Positions 44,258-52,272 of a DNA stretch of 64,000 bases are shown in pieces. A program made the translations under genes and the position numbers. Location: positions 32,778 to 96,777 of the forward strand of contig NZ_VNIA01000005.1 of assembly GCF_008124875.1 (NCBI RefSeq), in the 5' to 3' direction. This stretch comes from Tenacibaculum adriaticum (GTDB lineage: Bacteria; Bacteroidota; Bacteroidia; Flavobacteriales; Flavobacteriaceae). Below the pieces are notes generated by a model. The model did not search any database. It had not been told where the DNA came from and was given only the letters and a program-made list of their open reading frames with translations. Position 1 is the first letter of the stretch; each line of letters starts with the position of its first letter.

Positions 44258-45505
44258 TTAATCAGTGTGTTTTTTTAAAATTAGAGCAGAGCAATGTCCT
44301 CCAAAACCAAAACTATTGCTTAATGCATAATTGATTTCTTTTAATGTCTTTTCTGATATAGATAAATTAAGTTCTTTAGGAATATTTTCATCAACTTTAT
44401 TTGTGTTTATAGTAGGTGGAATTAAATTGGTTTGAACAGATAAACAAGTTGAAATAGCTTCAATTGCACCTGTACCACCTAATAAATGTCCAGTCATTGA
44501 TTTTGAAGCACTAATTTGGACTTTACTGAGATTGGAGTTGAATAGTTTTTCAATTGCTTTAATTTCCGATAAATCTCCAAGTCCTGTTGAAGTTGCGTGT
44601 GCGTTGATATAATCTATGTCTTTTGGTTTAATTTTGGCTTCTAAAATTCCATTTTCCATTGCTAAAAATGCTCCTATTCCTTCGGGGTGTGTACCTGTAA
44701 TATGATAAGCGTCTGAATTTTCACCACCTCCAACTATTTCAGCATAAATTTTTGCATTTCTTTTGATTGCTGATTCCAAGCTTTCTACAATTAAAGCACC
44801 AGCTCCTTCACCAACTACAAAACCATCTCTTGTTTTGTCAAAAGGTCTTGAAGCAGTTTTGAAGTTTTCATTATTCGTTGACATTGCCTTCATAGAATTA
44901 AAGCCACCAATTGATGCTTGTGTAATTGGGGCTTCTGAACCACCACTAATTATTATATCAGCTTTTCCCAAACGAATATAATTAAACGCTTGTATTATAC
45001 TTTGTGTAGAAGAAGCACAAGCTGTAACCGGACAATAATTAACTCCTTTTAATCCATAATTAATTGAGATTTGACCAGCTAATCCGTTTGAAATTATTTT
45101 TGTAATAAAAAAGGGGTTAAATCTTGGTTGAAAATTATTTTGAGCAAAATTAATAACTTCATTTTCATAAGTTTCAAAACCACCAATTCCACTTGAAAAA
45201 ATTACACCAATTCTGTTAGTATTTAATTTTGTAAAATCAAGATTTGCATCGATTATAGCTTCATTTACAGAGATAATTCCGTATTGACTAAACCTGTCCA
45301 ATTTTCTTGCTTCTTTTGAGTCAAAATAATTCAAAGGGTCATAATTTTTTACTTCACATGCAAATTTTGTTTTAAAATTTGAAGTGTCAAATCTTGTAAT
45401 TAAATTTGCTCCCGAAACTCCATTTAAGAGGTTATTCCAATAATCTTTTACATTGTTGCCAATTGGAGTTATTGCTCCTAATCCTGTTATAACTACTCTT
45501 TTCAT
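44258..45505 (-). CDS. Beta-ketoacyl-ACP synthase II (FabF-like), accessory
   Basis: The start at 45505 (MKRVVITGLGAITPIGNNV) gives 415 residues; a longer reading from 45556 would overlap the upstream gene. The KAS II triad is intact: Cys in CPVTACASSTQSI near 163, His in INAHATSTGLGD near 305 and His in KSMTGHLLGGTGAIEAI near 340. It is placed behind a thioesterase and a TetR regulator rather than in a core fab cluster, and no acyl carrier protein lies next to it. This suggests an accessory acyl-chain or polyketide-like role, induced when the TetR protein releases its operators. Confidence 0.9.
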   Translation of the reverse strand: MKRVVITGLGAITPIGNNVKDYWNNLLNGVSGANLITRFDTSNFKTKFACEVKNYDPLNYFDSKEARKLDRFSQYGIISVNEAIIDANLDFTKLNTNRIGVIFSSGIGGFETYENEVINFAQNNFQPRFNPFFITKIISNGLAGQISINYGLKGVNYCPVTACASSTQSIIQAFNYIRLGKADIIISGGSEAPITQASIGGFNSMKAMSTNNENFKTASRPFDKTRDGFVVGEGAGALIVESLESAIKRNAKIYAEIVGGGENSDAYHITGTHPEGIGAFLAMENGILEAKIKPKDIDYINAHATSTGLGDLSEIKAIEKLFNSNLSKVQISASKSMTGHLLGGTGAIEAISTCLSVQTNLIPPTINTNKVDENIPKELNLSISEKTLKEINYALSNSFGFGGHCSALILKKHTD

Positions 45506-45509
45506 TTTA

Positions 45510-45941
45510 TTAATGTTTAATTTTAGTTTTGAATAAATTAGAAGTTCCCTTGGCAATCAATCTGCTTTTGTCAGAGTTCCAAATTTCGCATTGGGCATTG
45601 ATAAATTGTTTTCCTTTTTTTATGATTTTTGTTTCTGCAATAATCTTCTCGCCCTCTTTAGCTATTGCGAAGTAATCAATCACATTATTAATTGTAGTGT
45701 AAAAATTTGTTTCGTTTAGTGAAAACAATGTAGCTCCTAATATATCATCTATAATTGCCGCAGTAACACCACCGTGCAGATTGTTTACAGGATTCAGCCA
45801 TTCTTCTCTAACGGTGTATTCAAATTCTAAATGTCCTTGTTCAACAGATATAATAATTGGGTTTAACCAACGCATAAATGATGAAGGAGATGTTGTAAAC
45901 TCTTTACCGATAAAGGATTTTAATTCTTCTAATCTGTCCAT
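45510..45941 (-). CDS. PaaI-family hotdog thioesterase
   Basis: The 143 residues form a single hotdog domain. LEFEYTVREEWLNPVNNLHGGVTAAIIDDILGA carries the PaaI-like catalytic pattern (NxxxxLHGG then DD), followed by the strand-rich TTINNVIDYFAIAKEGEKI and the ending SRLIAKGTSNLFKTK. It would hydrolyse an acyl- or aryl-CoA or ACP thioester. It lies four bases before the KAS II gene and has its own copy of the operator palindrome upstream (45954-45971). Confidence 0.88.
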   Translation of the reverse strand: MDRLEELKSFIGKEFTTSPSSFMRWLNPIIISVEQGHLEFEYTVREEWLNPVNNLHGGVTAAIIDDILGATLFSLNETNFYTTINNVIDYFAIAKEGEKIIAETKIIKKGKQFINAQCEIWNSDKSRLIAKGTSNLFKTKIKH

Positions 45942-45953
45942 AATTTCATTCTT

Positions 45954-45971
45954 ATATACCTTACGGTATAT
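45954..45971. promoter_or_regulatory. TetR operator, thioesterase copy
   Basis: ATATACCTTACGGTATAT, an 18-base near-palindrome, 12 bases before the thioesterase ATG. It matches the palindrome at 46586-46603 at 16 of 18 positions. Confidence 0.7.
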
Positions 45972-45987
45972 GTTTTTGTAAATTTTT

Positions 45988-46578
45988 TTATTCTTTTTTT
46001 AGTTGATAAGTCTCTGTTTTTAAATAATCTATATTTTTTGTTAAAATTTCAGGTTGTTTAAGTGTTTTAGCTAGTAAAATGCTTCCTTCAATCATTGCAA
46101 TCATTCGATATGAAAATTCATTGATATTAATTTTTTTTAATTCTTTATTGTTAATTCCTTCATCTAAAATTAAAACTATAGTTTGTTGCCATTTATTTAT
46201 AGATTTTATGACTTCAATTTTCAATAATTCATTGCCATCGTCAGAATCTACTGCAGTGTTTAAAATTACACAACCTCCGTTTTCAAAAATTTGTTTATAT
46301 GATTTTTGGAAATGATTTAGAAATACTATTAATTTATCAATAGCCTTTTTTTCTTGACTAATTTTTGAAATGATTTGCTCAGTTTGAAATTTATAATTGA
46401 ATTTATAAGCTTCAACGGCAACTTCATTTTTGTCTTTAAAATTTCCATAAATACTTCCTTTGGTTAAACCTGTAGCATTTGTTAAATCTGAAAGATAAGT
46501 ACCTGTATAACCCTTTTTATTGAAAATCTTAGCTGTTTTTTCAATAATAAAATTACGTGTTTTTTCTGATCTAATCAT
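45988..46578 (-). CDS. TetR/AcrR-family transcriptional repressor
   Basis: The start at 46578 (MIRSEKTRNFIIEKTAKIF) gives 196 residues; the longer reading from 46620 would run through the promoter. The N-terminal helix-turn-helix is clear: KGYTGTYLSDLTNATGLTKG then SIYGNFKDKNEVAVEAYKFN (about residues 20-60). The C-terminal ligand domain resembles the TetR_C group with KSIEKINKWQQ-type helices and has one exposed cysteine near residue 82. It heads the TetR-thioesterase-KAS unit and has a palindromic operator inside its own promoter, so autorepression is expected. The inducing ligand is probably an acyl compound, which is inference. Confidence 0.92.
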   Translation of the reverse strand: MIRSEKTRNFIIEKTAKIFNKKGYTGTYLSDLTNATGLTKGSIYGNFKDKNEVAVEAYKFNYKFQTEQIISKISQEKKAIDKLIVFLNHFQKSYKQIFENGGCVILNTAVDSDDGNELLKIEVIKSINKWQQTIVLILDEGINNKELKKININEFSYRMIAMIEGSILLAKTLKQPEILTKNIDYLKTETYQLKKE

Positions 46579-46582
46579 ATTA

Positions 46583-46614
46583 CAAATATACTGTACGGTA
46601 TATAAAAATCCAAA
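46583..46614 (-). promoter_or_regulatory. Promoter of the TetR gene overlapped by its operator
   Basis: Read leftward, TTTG (46614-46611), 20 bases, then TATATTTG (46590-46583), a full match to TTTG-N-TAnnTTTG. The operator palindrome occupies the spacer and part of the -7 box. Confidence 0.75.
46586..46603. promoter_or_regulatory. TetR operator, autoregulatory copy
   Basis: ATATACTGTACGGTATAT, 18 bases, palindromic except for one pair. Located between the -33 and -7 boxes of the TetR gene. Confidence 0.75.
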
Positions 46615-46756
46615 TTTCAATAATTTTTATTTACAATGTGTTTTTACGATACTTTTTTGATTTTATATATTACTATATTTTAAGATGTTAAGTTGTTTTA
46701 ATGACTGGTGATGCTCGATAACTAAGTAACTTTTATTAAAAAAATAATTAAATTTT

Positions 46757-47464
46757 TTAATATCCAAAAAATAAACTATTCGCAAGCTCATAATAATTTA
46801 GTTTATCAAAATACGACAGGGTAATAAACATGCTGTCTATTAAGGAATGAAGAACAATGGTTACCGTTACCCAAAGATTATAGTTGGTTTTTACGTAAAC
46901 GATGGCAAAAATTAATCCGAATATAAAGGTCATTATAAGTCCGCTGATACCTTGATATAAATGAGGAATACTAAAAAGTACTGCAGAGAGTACTATAATA
47001 ACTGCTGTTTTAAATTTAAAGTTGGGTAGTATTATAGAAAATTGTCTGAATAAGAAACCTCGAAACAATATTTCTTCTCCAAATCCGGCACTGATTAAAA
47101 TAAAAACAAAATATTTTAAGAATTTAGAGAAGTTATGAGCAACACTTTTAAAGGCAGAATAATCGGCAACTTCACCTGTAAGTTTATTAACAAGTGGCTG
47201 TATAATAAAATCTAAAATAGGTTCTAAAAGAAGAAAAAGTAAAAGCCCAGTACCAATTGTTTTTAAAAAACTAGTTTTTGGATGTAATCCAATTCTTTTT
47301 AAAGAGGTATCATTCCAATAAGTAATTATAAAAACTGAAATGATAATGATGATAAAAGTATATGGAAAAGACGTTCACGGATTAAAAATAAAACTGTAAA
47401 CTAAAATAAATTGTAATAAAGCTAAAGTTTTTGAATTGAGTATACTTCTTTTAAAAAGAGCCAT
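46757..47464 (-). pseudogene. CPBP-family intramembrane protease, interrupted by one in-frame TGA
   Basis: Read from ATG at 47464 the frame gives MALFKRSILNSKTLALLQFI, reaches FNP, then TGA at codon 30 (47377-47375), then continues in the same frame as TSFPYTFIIIIISVF to the stop at 46757. The total is 235 codons, a normal CPBP length. The conserved motifs are intact: GFGEEILFRGFLFRQ (the EExxxR motif), then FSIPHLYQG and VTIVLHSLIDSMF (histidine motifs). Several membrane helices are visible. The likely ancestral codon is TGG (Trp). Either the gene was recently inactivated, or there is a base error, or read-through occurs. Without the stop it would be a membrane protease or prenyl-endopeptidase-like protein. 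Confidence 0.8.
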
Positions 47465-47506
47465 AATTTTTAGTAGAAAGCTTATTATTGATCGGTTTCT
47501 ATTTTA

Positions 47507-48214
47507 TTACAAGTGTTTATCTACTTTTAAAACCTCTATAAGTTTATTATACTCTTTTGACAAACGCATATAATCTTTTTGAGTAGCCTTATCTTCAAAT
47601 TGGTTAATCAAATTTTCGCTTCTTTCTACAGGGAACTCTTTCATTATTTTTGGACCAAATTCGTAAATACTGGATACAAGAATATCATCTACTTTAGTGT
47701 TTTGATTTTCTATAAAAGTTGTAATTATATATCCTTCCATCATTTGCTGAATACCATTTAATCCTTGGTAATATCCATTCATTCTAGTTGAGTATGATGG
47801 ATCATTTTTATCTAATGATTTCATAAAATTGTTGATTGTAGTTAGCAATTTAAGAGATTGGTAACCTATAGTAGCATACAACATAGCTTGTTCTTCAGAT
47901 ACTGAATCCGAAGGGTTCTTAAGGAAATGATAAGAAATATAAGTTAATTGGCTATAAATAGGTAATATAACTTGTAGTTTTTCATCTACACTTGATTCAG
48001 AGGAAATGGTTGGGAATGAAGTATGATTTGTATAGATGTACTCAAATAATTCTTTATTATTAAGAATAGTTTCATCTGTTTTTAAAGTCTTTTGAATATC
48101 TGCTAATGCTTTAGAGGCACTTGTATTATCGTAATTATTTCTGCTTTGAAAATATGCTTTTGACGATATAAAAAATAGAAATAAGTAAAAGATAAGGTGT
48201 TTTTGATATTTCAT
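47507..48214 (-). CDS. Secreted protein of unknown function
   Basis: The start at 48214 (MKYQKHLIFYLFLFFISSKA) gives 235 residues with a signal peptide; an ATG at 48229 is also possible. The mature part is predicted mostly helical and soluble, with no cysteine and no recognised domain; segments such as SEEQAMLYATIGYQSLKLL and NGIQQMMEGYIITTFIENQN are amphipathic. It ends with RLSKEYNKLIEVLKVDKHL. It follows the M14 peptidase gene after about 18 bases on the same strand, so the two are probably co-transcribed and may act together outside the cytoplasm. Confidence 0.6.
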   Translation of the reverse strand: MKYQKHLIFYLFLFFISSKAYFQSRNNYDNTSASKALADIQKTLKTDETILNNKELFEYIYTNHTSFPTISSESSVDEKLQVILPIYSQLTYISYHFLKNPSDSVSEEQAMLYATIGYQSLKLLTTINNFMKSLDKNDPSYSTRMNGYYQGLNGIQQMMEGYIITTFIENQNTKVDDILVSSIYEFGPKIMKEFPVERSENLINQFEDKATQKDYMRLSKEYNKLIEVLKVDKHL

Positions 48215-48232
48215 AGGTTTCATTTTCATAGT

Positions 48233-49981
48233 TTATTTAAATGCTTTATAAACAGGTACTAACATATGCGCCTTTTCATAATTTGGTGTTTGTAGATATA
48301 CCCAATACAATTGAGTTCTAGGATTATTAGCAAAAGTTGTGTCTGTTTTTATTTTGGTATCAAATTCTTGTTTAATAGTTGGGTTTTGAGTCAAAAATTC
48401 TTCTGCCTTATCTTCAAAAACATAGGCAGAATAACTTTCCTTTTGTTGTAAAATAGTATCAAAAAAGTTCCAGTTGAAAAAACTATCAACGGCTTCTGTT
48501 TCTAAAGTTTCCAATAAATAACGAACTCCGTTTTGATTAGTAGGAATATATATATCACCTTTTTTAAATAGTACATTTTCGGTAGATTTTTTTACACTTG
48601 TATTGTAGTGCAAATAATGTCCTTCATACGCCATTTCTTTAGTTTTATAATCGGCAATATGGCTAACTTCAACTGTTAAAGTTGTATCTTTTTTAAAGTG
48701 TGTAAACTCTATATTATTGTTTTTTAACCTATCAATAATAGCATGCCAACCTTTGGGTAAGATATATGCTTTTGGTATCGTAACTTCTTTGGTGGTAACA
48801 AAATTATTATAATAATTTACGGGTTTTTCGTACGGTTTTGTTCGGTCGTAAAATAACCGTTTTCCGTTGGATACTTTGCTGTTTATAAAGTAACCTTCGT
48901 ATCCTTTAAAATTAAAGGGAGACGGATTTTTATCATCAACTTTAAACTGAACTGAATAGGTGTTTTTGTTTAAAATATCGGCTGCTGCATTCGCTCGTAA
49001 ATTTTTAATTATTGCTGAATTATTTTCAGTAAAATCAAAAGTAGAAAGCATAAGTTCGTAAGTCTGTTCAACTCTAATTTTATAGGGTTTTAACATATGG
49101 GTTTCCACCATTAAACCTAATGTATTGAATAAAGTCGTATACCCTGTAGAATAACGAGGGGAATCCATAAATTGAGACCAACCTCTATCAGGAGTAGTTC
49201 CCCAAACGTTTACATACGGCGTAATCGGAATTCCTTTTTGTTTTAATGATTCTTCTATTTGTGGACGCATTTCTTGCTCTAAAAATTCACCTAATTTCCC
49301 ACCTAATTTGTTATGTTGTGTAAACAAATGTGTAATGGCATATTGATAATCGGCACCGTTGCTCACGTGATTATCAATGAACACATCAGGATTTACCGTA
49401 TGAAAAATATGTGCAAAAGTTTTTGCATTTTTAGTGTCTTGTTTTATAAAATCTCTGTTTAAATCGAAGTTACGAGCGTTTCCTCGAAAACCATATTCTT
49501 TTGGTCCATTTTGATTAGTGCGCGTATGTGAATTTCTATTCAAAGCTCCCCCAATATTATAAACAGGAATTACGCAAATAATCGAGTTTTTATACGCTTT
49601 TTTAAGTGAATCATTTTGTACAATATCACGTAATAATAACATAGAAGCATCAATGCCATCTGATTCTCCTGGGTGAATACCATTGTTGATGAGAATTCTA
49701 TTTTTTGATGATGATTTTATGTTTTGTAAGTCGATTTTTCCATTCGAATTAAAAACGACTAAATGTAATGGTTTTCCACTATCAGTTTCTCCAATCTCAT
49801 GAATAGAAATTTCAGTATACACATCAGCTAAATCTTTATAATAAGAAATTACATCTGCATATATTGGCGTTTCCGTTCCGTTAGATTTTTCAAATAATGT
49901 GGTGAAATCAGCTACTGATTTTTTTTCCGAAGTTTGGCAAGAAACAATTAGAAGGAGTAGGAGGATGGTTAGTTTTTTCAT
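48233..49981 (-). CDS. M14-family zinc carboxypeptidase, lipoprotein
   Basis: The 582-residue protein has a lipoprotein signal (MKKLTILLLLLIVSC then QTS). The M14 catalytic domain covers about residues 50-330. NNGIHPGESDGIDASMLLLR supplies the first His and Glu zinc ligands, RNFDLNRDF is the substrate-arginine region, VDNH-type FIDNHVSNGADYQYA supplies the third ligand (His), and VETHMLKPYKIRVEQT lies near the catalytic Glu region. The C-terminal 250 residues form an additional beta-rich domain of unknown type. It is likely attached to a membrane facing the periplasm or surface and trims peptides from the C-terminus. Confidence 0.9.
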   Translation of the reverse strand: MKKLTILLLLLIVSCQTSEKKSVADFTTLFEKSNGTETPIYADVISYYKDLADVYTEISIHEIGETDSGKPLHLVVFNSNGKIDLQNIKSSSKNRILINNGIHPGESDGIDASMLLLRDIVQNDSLKKAYKNSIICVIPVYNIGGALNRNSHTRTNQNGPKEYGFRGNARNFDLNRDFIKQDTKNAKTFAHIFHTVNPDVFIDNHVSNGADYQYAITHLFTQHNKLGGKLGEFLEQEMRPQIEESLKQKGIPITPYVNVWGTTPDRGWSQFMDSPRYSTGYTTLFNTLGLMVETHMLKPYKIRVEQTYELMLSTFDFTENNSAIIKNLRANAAADILNKNTYSVQFKVDDKNPSPFNFKGYEGYFINSKVSNGKRLFYDRTKPYEKPVNYYNNFVTTKEVTIPKAYILPKGWHAIIDRLKNNNIEFTHFKKDTTLTVEVSHIADYKTKEMAYEGHYLHYNTSVKKSTENVLFKKGDIYIPTNQNGVRYLLETLETEAVDSFFNWNFFDTILQQKESYSAYVFEDKAEEFLTQNPTIKQEFDTKIKTDTTFANNPRTQLYWVYLQTPNYEKAHMLVPVYKAFK

Positions 49982-49998
49982 GGTAGTTATTAAAAAAT

Positions 49999-50058
49999 GT
50001 CAGTTCGAGCGGTGTCGAGAATTTTGATTTAAAAAAGTTAGACACCGCTATAATGAAC
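49999..50058. repeat. Palindromic intergenic repeat before the M14 gene
   Basis: GTTCGAGCGGTGTC (50003-50016 region) pairs with GACACCGCTATAATGAAC (50041-50058) around an AT-rich loop. It is a third sequence class, distinct from those at 251-325 and 1637-1704. Confidence 0.65.
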
Positions 50059-50075
50059 ATCTTTATTTTAGTCTG

Positions 50076-50537
50076 CTATTCTTTTTCTACTCTTACAGAA
50101 TCGGGTACTAAACCAGTATAATCTCCATTATTACGAATAACATCTCGCACAATAGATGAAGAAATATAGCTTTTCCCAGAAGAAGTTAATAAGAACACGG
50201 TTTCAATTTCAGAAAGTTTACGATTGGTATGGGCAATGGCTTTTTCAAACTCAAAATCGGCAGGATTACGCAAGCCTCTTAAAATAAATTGAGCATCTAC
50301 TTCTTTACAAAAATTAACGGTTAATCCTTCATAAGTTAATACTCTAATCTTAGGCTCATTTTTAAATGCTTCTTCTATAAATTGTTTGCGTTTTTCTAAA
50401 GGAAACATGTACTGTTTATCTGCATTAATACCAATAGCTATAATAAGTTCATCAAAAAGTGTAACGCCACGTTCTATAATATCAAAATGGCCTAAAGTTA
50501 TTGGATCGAATGATCCTGGAAAGATTGCTCTTTTCAT
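50076..50537 (-). CDS. coaD: Pantetheine-phosphate adenylyltransferase
   Basis: CoaD adenylates 4'-phosphopantetheine to dephospho-CoA. The 153-residue nucleotidyltransferase has FPGSFDPITLGHFDIIERG (the HxGH-type nucleotide site, here GH in TLGHFD), FILRGLRNPADFEFE and the ISSSIVRDVIRNNGD motif near the C-terminus (KMSKS-like loop with conserved Arg). It starts two bases after ddl on the same strand, so the pair is one operon. Confidence 0.97.
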   Translation of the reverse strand: MKRAIFPGSFDPITLGHFDIIERGVTLFDELIIAIGINADKQYMFPLEKRKQFIEEAFKNEPKIRVLTYEGLTVNFCKEVDAQFILRGLRNPADFEFEKAIAHTNRKLSEIETVFLLTSSGKSYISSSIVRDVIRNNGDYTGLVPDSVRVEKE

Positions 50538-50538
50538 G

Positions 50539-51516
50539 TTAGTTGTTTAAAGCCATTTCTATGGCGTTAGAAAATAAATCGGTTAAAGAAATTCCGTCAG
50601 CATTAGCCTGTTGTGGTAAAATACTTGCCTCTGTTAATCCAGGAACTGTATTCATTTCTAAAAAATGAGGTTCGTCGTTTACTAAAATATATTCCGAGCG
50701 AGAAAAACCACGCATATTTAAAATTTCATATACACGTTTTGCGATTTCTCTTACTTTTTGCTCTTGTTTTTCCGTTAATCGAGCAGGGGTAATTTCTTGA
50801 GATTTTCCTAAATATTTAGCTTCGTAATCGAAGAAATCATTTTCAGAAACAATTTCAGTAATGGGTAATACTTTAGTTTCTCCTTTGTATTGAATTACAC
50901 CTACTGAAACTTCGGTACCGTCTAAAAAGCTTTCGATTAATATTTCTGAATCTTCTTTGTATGCTTTTTCTATAGCAGGCAGGATATCTTCTTTTGTATG
51001 TGCTTTCGAAATTCCGAAACTAGAACCCGCATTATTAGGTTTAATGAAACAAGGTAAACCAACTTTTTTGATGATGGTATCAAGATTAATTTCATCACCT
51101 TTATTCAAGTAAATTGAAATTGCTGTTGGAATATTGTATTCTTTAACAACACTCAACGTATCTCGTTTGTTAAATGTTAAAGCCATTTGGTAGAATGGGG
51201 CAGAGGTGTGTTTTAATCCTATTAGATCGAAATAAGCTAAAATAACTCCGTTTTCACCTGGCGCACCATGAATCGCGTTAAAAACACAATCAAAGGTAAC
51301 TAAGTTACCATTTACGTTTGCAGAAAAATCATGTTTGTTTATAGGGAATTCAGTATTGTTTTCATCTACTAAAACCCATTTATTTTTTAAAATATGTACA
51401 CAATACGGATTGTATATATCTTTATTAAGGTGATTATAAACCACGCTTCCACTTTTGAGCGAAATTCCAACTTCAGAGGAGTACCCGCCCATGATAATGG
51501 CAATATTTTTCTTCAC
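50539..51516 (-). CDS. ddl: D-alanine--D-alanine ligase
   Basis: Ddl joins two D-alanines for peptidoglycan. This 325-residue ATP-grasp enzyme begins IAIIMGGYSSEVGISLKSG. Further motifs are NAIHGAPGENGVILAYFDL near 85, the ATP loop LPCFIKPNNAGSSFGISK near 165, VGVIQY, and the C-terminal metal site FLEMNTVPGLTEASILPQQ. It is divergent from the PASTA gene, with promoter boxes for both in the 141-base gap, and is followed by coaD. Confidence 0.97.
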   Translation of the reverse strand: MKKNIAIIMGGYSSEVGISLKSGSVVYNHLNKDIYNPYCVHILKNKWVLVDENNTEFPINKHDFSANVNGNLVTFDCVFNAIHGAPGENGVILAYFDLIGLKHTSAPFYQMALTFNKRDTLSVVKEYNIPTAISIYLNKGDEINLDTIIKKVGLPCFIKPNNAGSSFGISKAHTKEDILPAIEKAYKEDSEILIESFLDGTEVSVGVIQYKGETKVLPITEIVSENDFFDYEAKYLGKSQEITPARLTEKQEQKVREIAKRVYEILNMRGFSRSEYILVNDEPHFLEMNTVPGLTEASILPQQANADGISLTDLFSNAIEMALNN

Positions 51517-51566
51517 TTTTTATGTTTGGTTTAGAATATTTATATAATCTCTTTAAGAGAACAATA

Positions 51567-51574
51567 CAAACTTA
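51567..51574 (-). promoter_or_regulatory. Bacteroidota -7 promoter box for ddl
   Basis: Read leftward TAAGTTTG, matching TAnnTTTG, 50 bases before the ddl ATG. Confidence 0.45.
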
Positions 51575-51627
51575 CCAAAAAAACTCGTTTAAGAGCGGCA
51601 GTTTTAAAAATAGTAATATTTTTACTG

Positions 51628-51635
51628 TAAATTTG
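51628..51635 (+). promoter_or_regulatory. Bacteroidota -7 promoter box for the PASTA-RluD unit
   Basis: TAAATTTG, matching TAnnTTTG, 22 bases before the ATG at 51658. Confidence 0.5.
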
Positions 51636-51657
51636 CGTGATCTTTTAAAAAACAAAT

Positions 51658-52215
51658 ATGGGTTTATTACAATTTTTAAAGAGTAAAACTTTTTTAATTC
51701 AAATAGCAATTGCTATAGTTGGGTTGTTAATTTTCATTTTTTTATTACAATGGTGGTTAGGATATACGACGATTCATAAACAAAAAATTCAAGTTCCAGA
51801 TTTACAAAAAATGGTATTGGTAGATGTGGAAAGAAAATTAGAGGAACTCGATTTAGATTTTATTGTAATTGATAGTGCGAGCTATAATCCAGAATATCCA
51901 GCAAAATCGGTGATTGAGCAAAACCCAGAAGCAGGAGACTTTGTAAAAGAAAAACGTAAAATATATTTAACGTTAAACCCTTCTAAATATCGCGATATTG
52001 AGATTCCAGATTTAAACGGAAAAACAAAACGACAAGCAACTACACACTTGCAATCTATTGGGTTTAAAGTAGGTTCTAACTTTACTTGGGTACCCGATAT
52101 TGGAAAAGACGTAGTTAGAGGATTAAAATACAATGGTAAACAAATTGGGTTAGGAGATAAACTTCCTAAAAACTCTACAATAGATTTAATTTTAGGAGAC
52201 GGTAAAGGAAATTAA
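51658..52215 (+). CDS. PASTA-domain membrane protein
   Basis: The 185-residue protein has one N-terminal membrane helix (about 11-32, FLIQIAIAIVGLLIFIFLL) and two or more PASTA domains outside. The first is about 42-105 (IQVPDLQKMVLVDVERKL ... PAKSVIEQNPEAGDFVKE), the second about 115-185 (IEIPDLNGKTKRQATTHL). PASTA domains bind peptidoglycan fragments. Unlike the Ser/Thr kinases or PBPs of Gram-positives, no kinase or transpeptidase domain is attached. It lies 57 bases before the RluD-type gene and next to ddl, so a cell-wall role is plausible. Confidence 0.9.
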   Translation: MGLLQFLKSKTFLIQIAIAIVGLLIFIFLLQWWLGYTTIHKQKIQVPDLQKMVLVDVERKLEELDLDFIVIDSASYNPEYPAKSVIEQNPEAGDFVKEKRKIYLTLNPSKYRDIEIPDLNGKTKRQATTHLQSIGFKVGSNFTWVPDIGKDVVRGLKYNGKQIGLGDKLPKNSTIDLILGDGKGN

Positions 52216-52272
52216 TTAAGCTTATTAATTTGATGTAAACGTTGTTTACATATAAATGGAGTCATTTTAAGT

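Noticed and set aside
46579..46620. Longer N-terminus of the TetR protein
   Set aside because: It would translate across the promoter and operator; MIRSEKTRN at 46578 is the usual type of start.
47375..47377. TGA read as tryptophan or selenocysteine
   Set aside because: TGA ends other genes in the window (for example at 8117 and 24238) and no selenocysteine insertion element is apparent; a mutation or base error is simpler.
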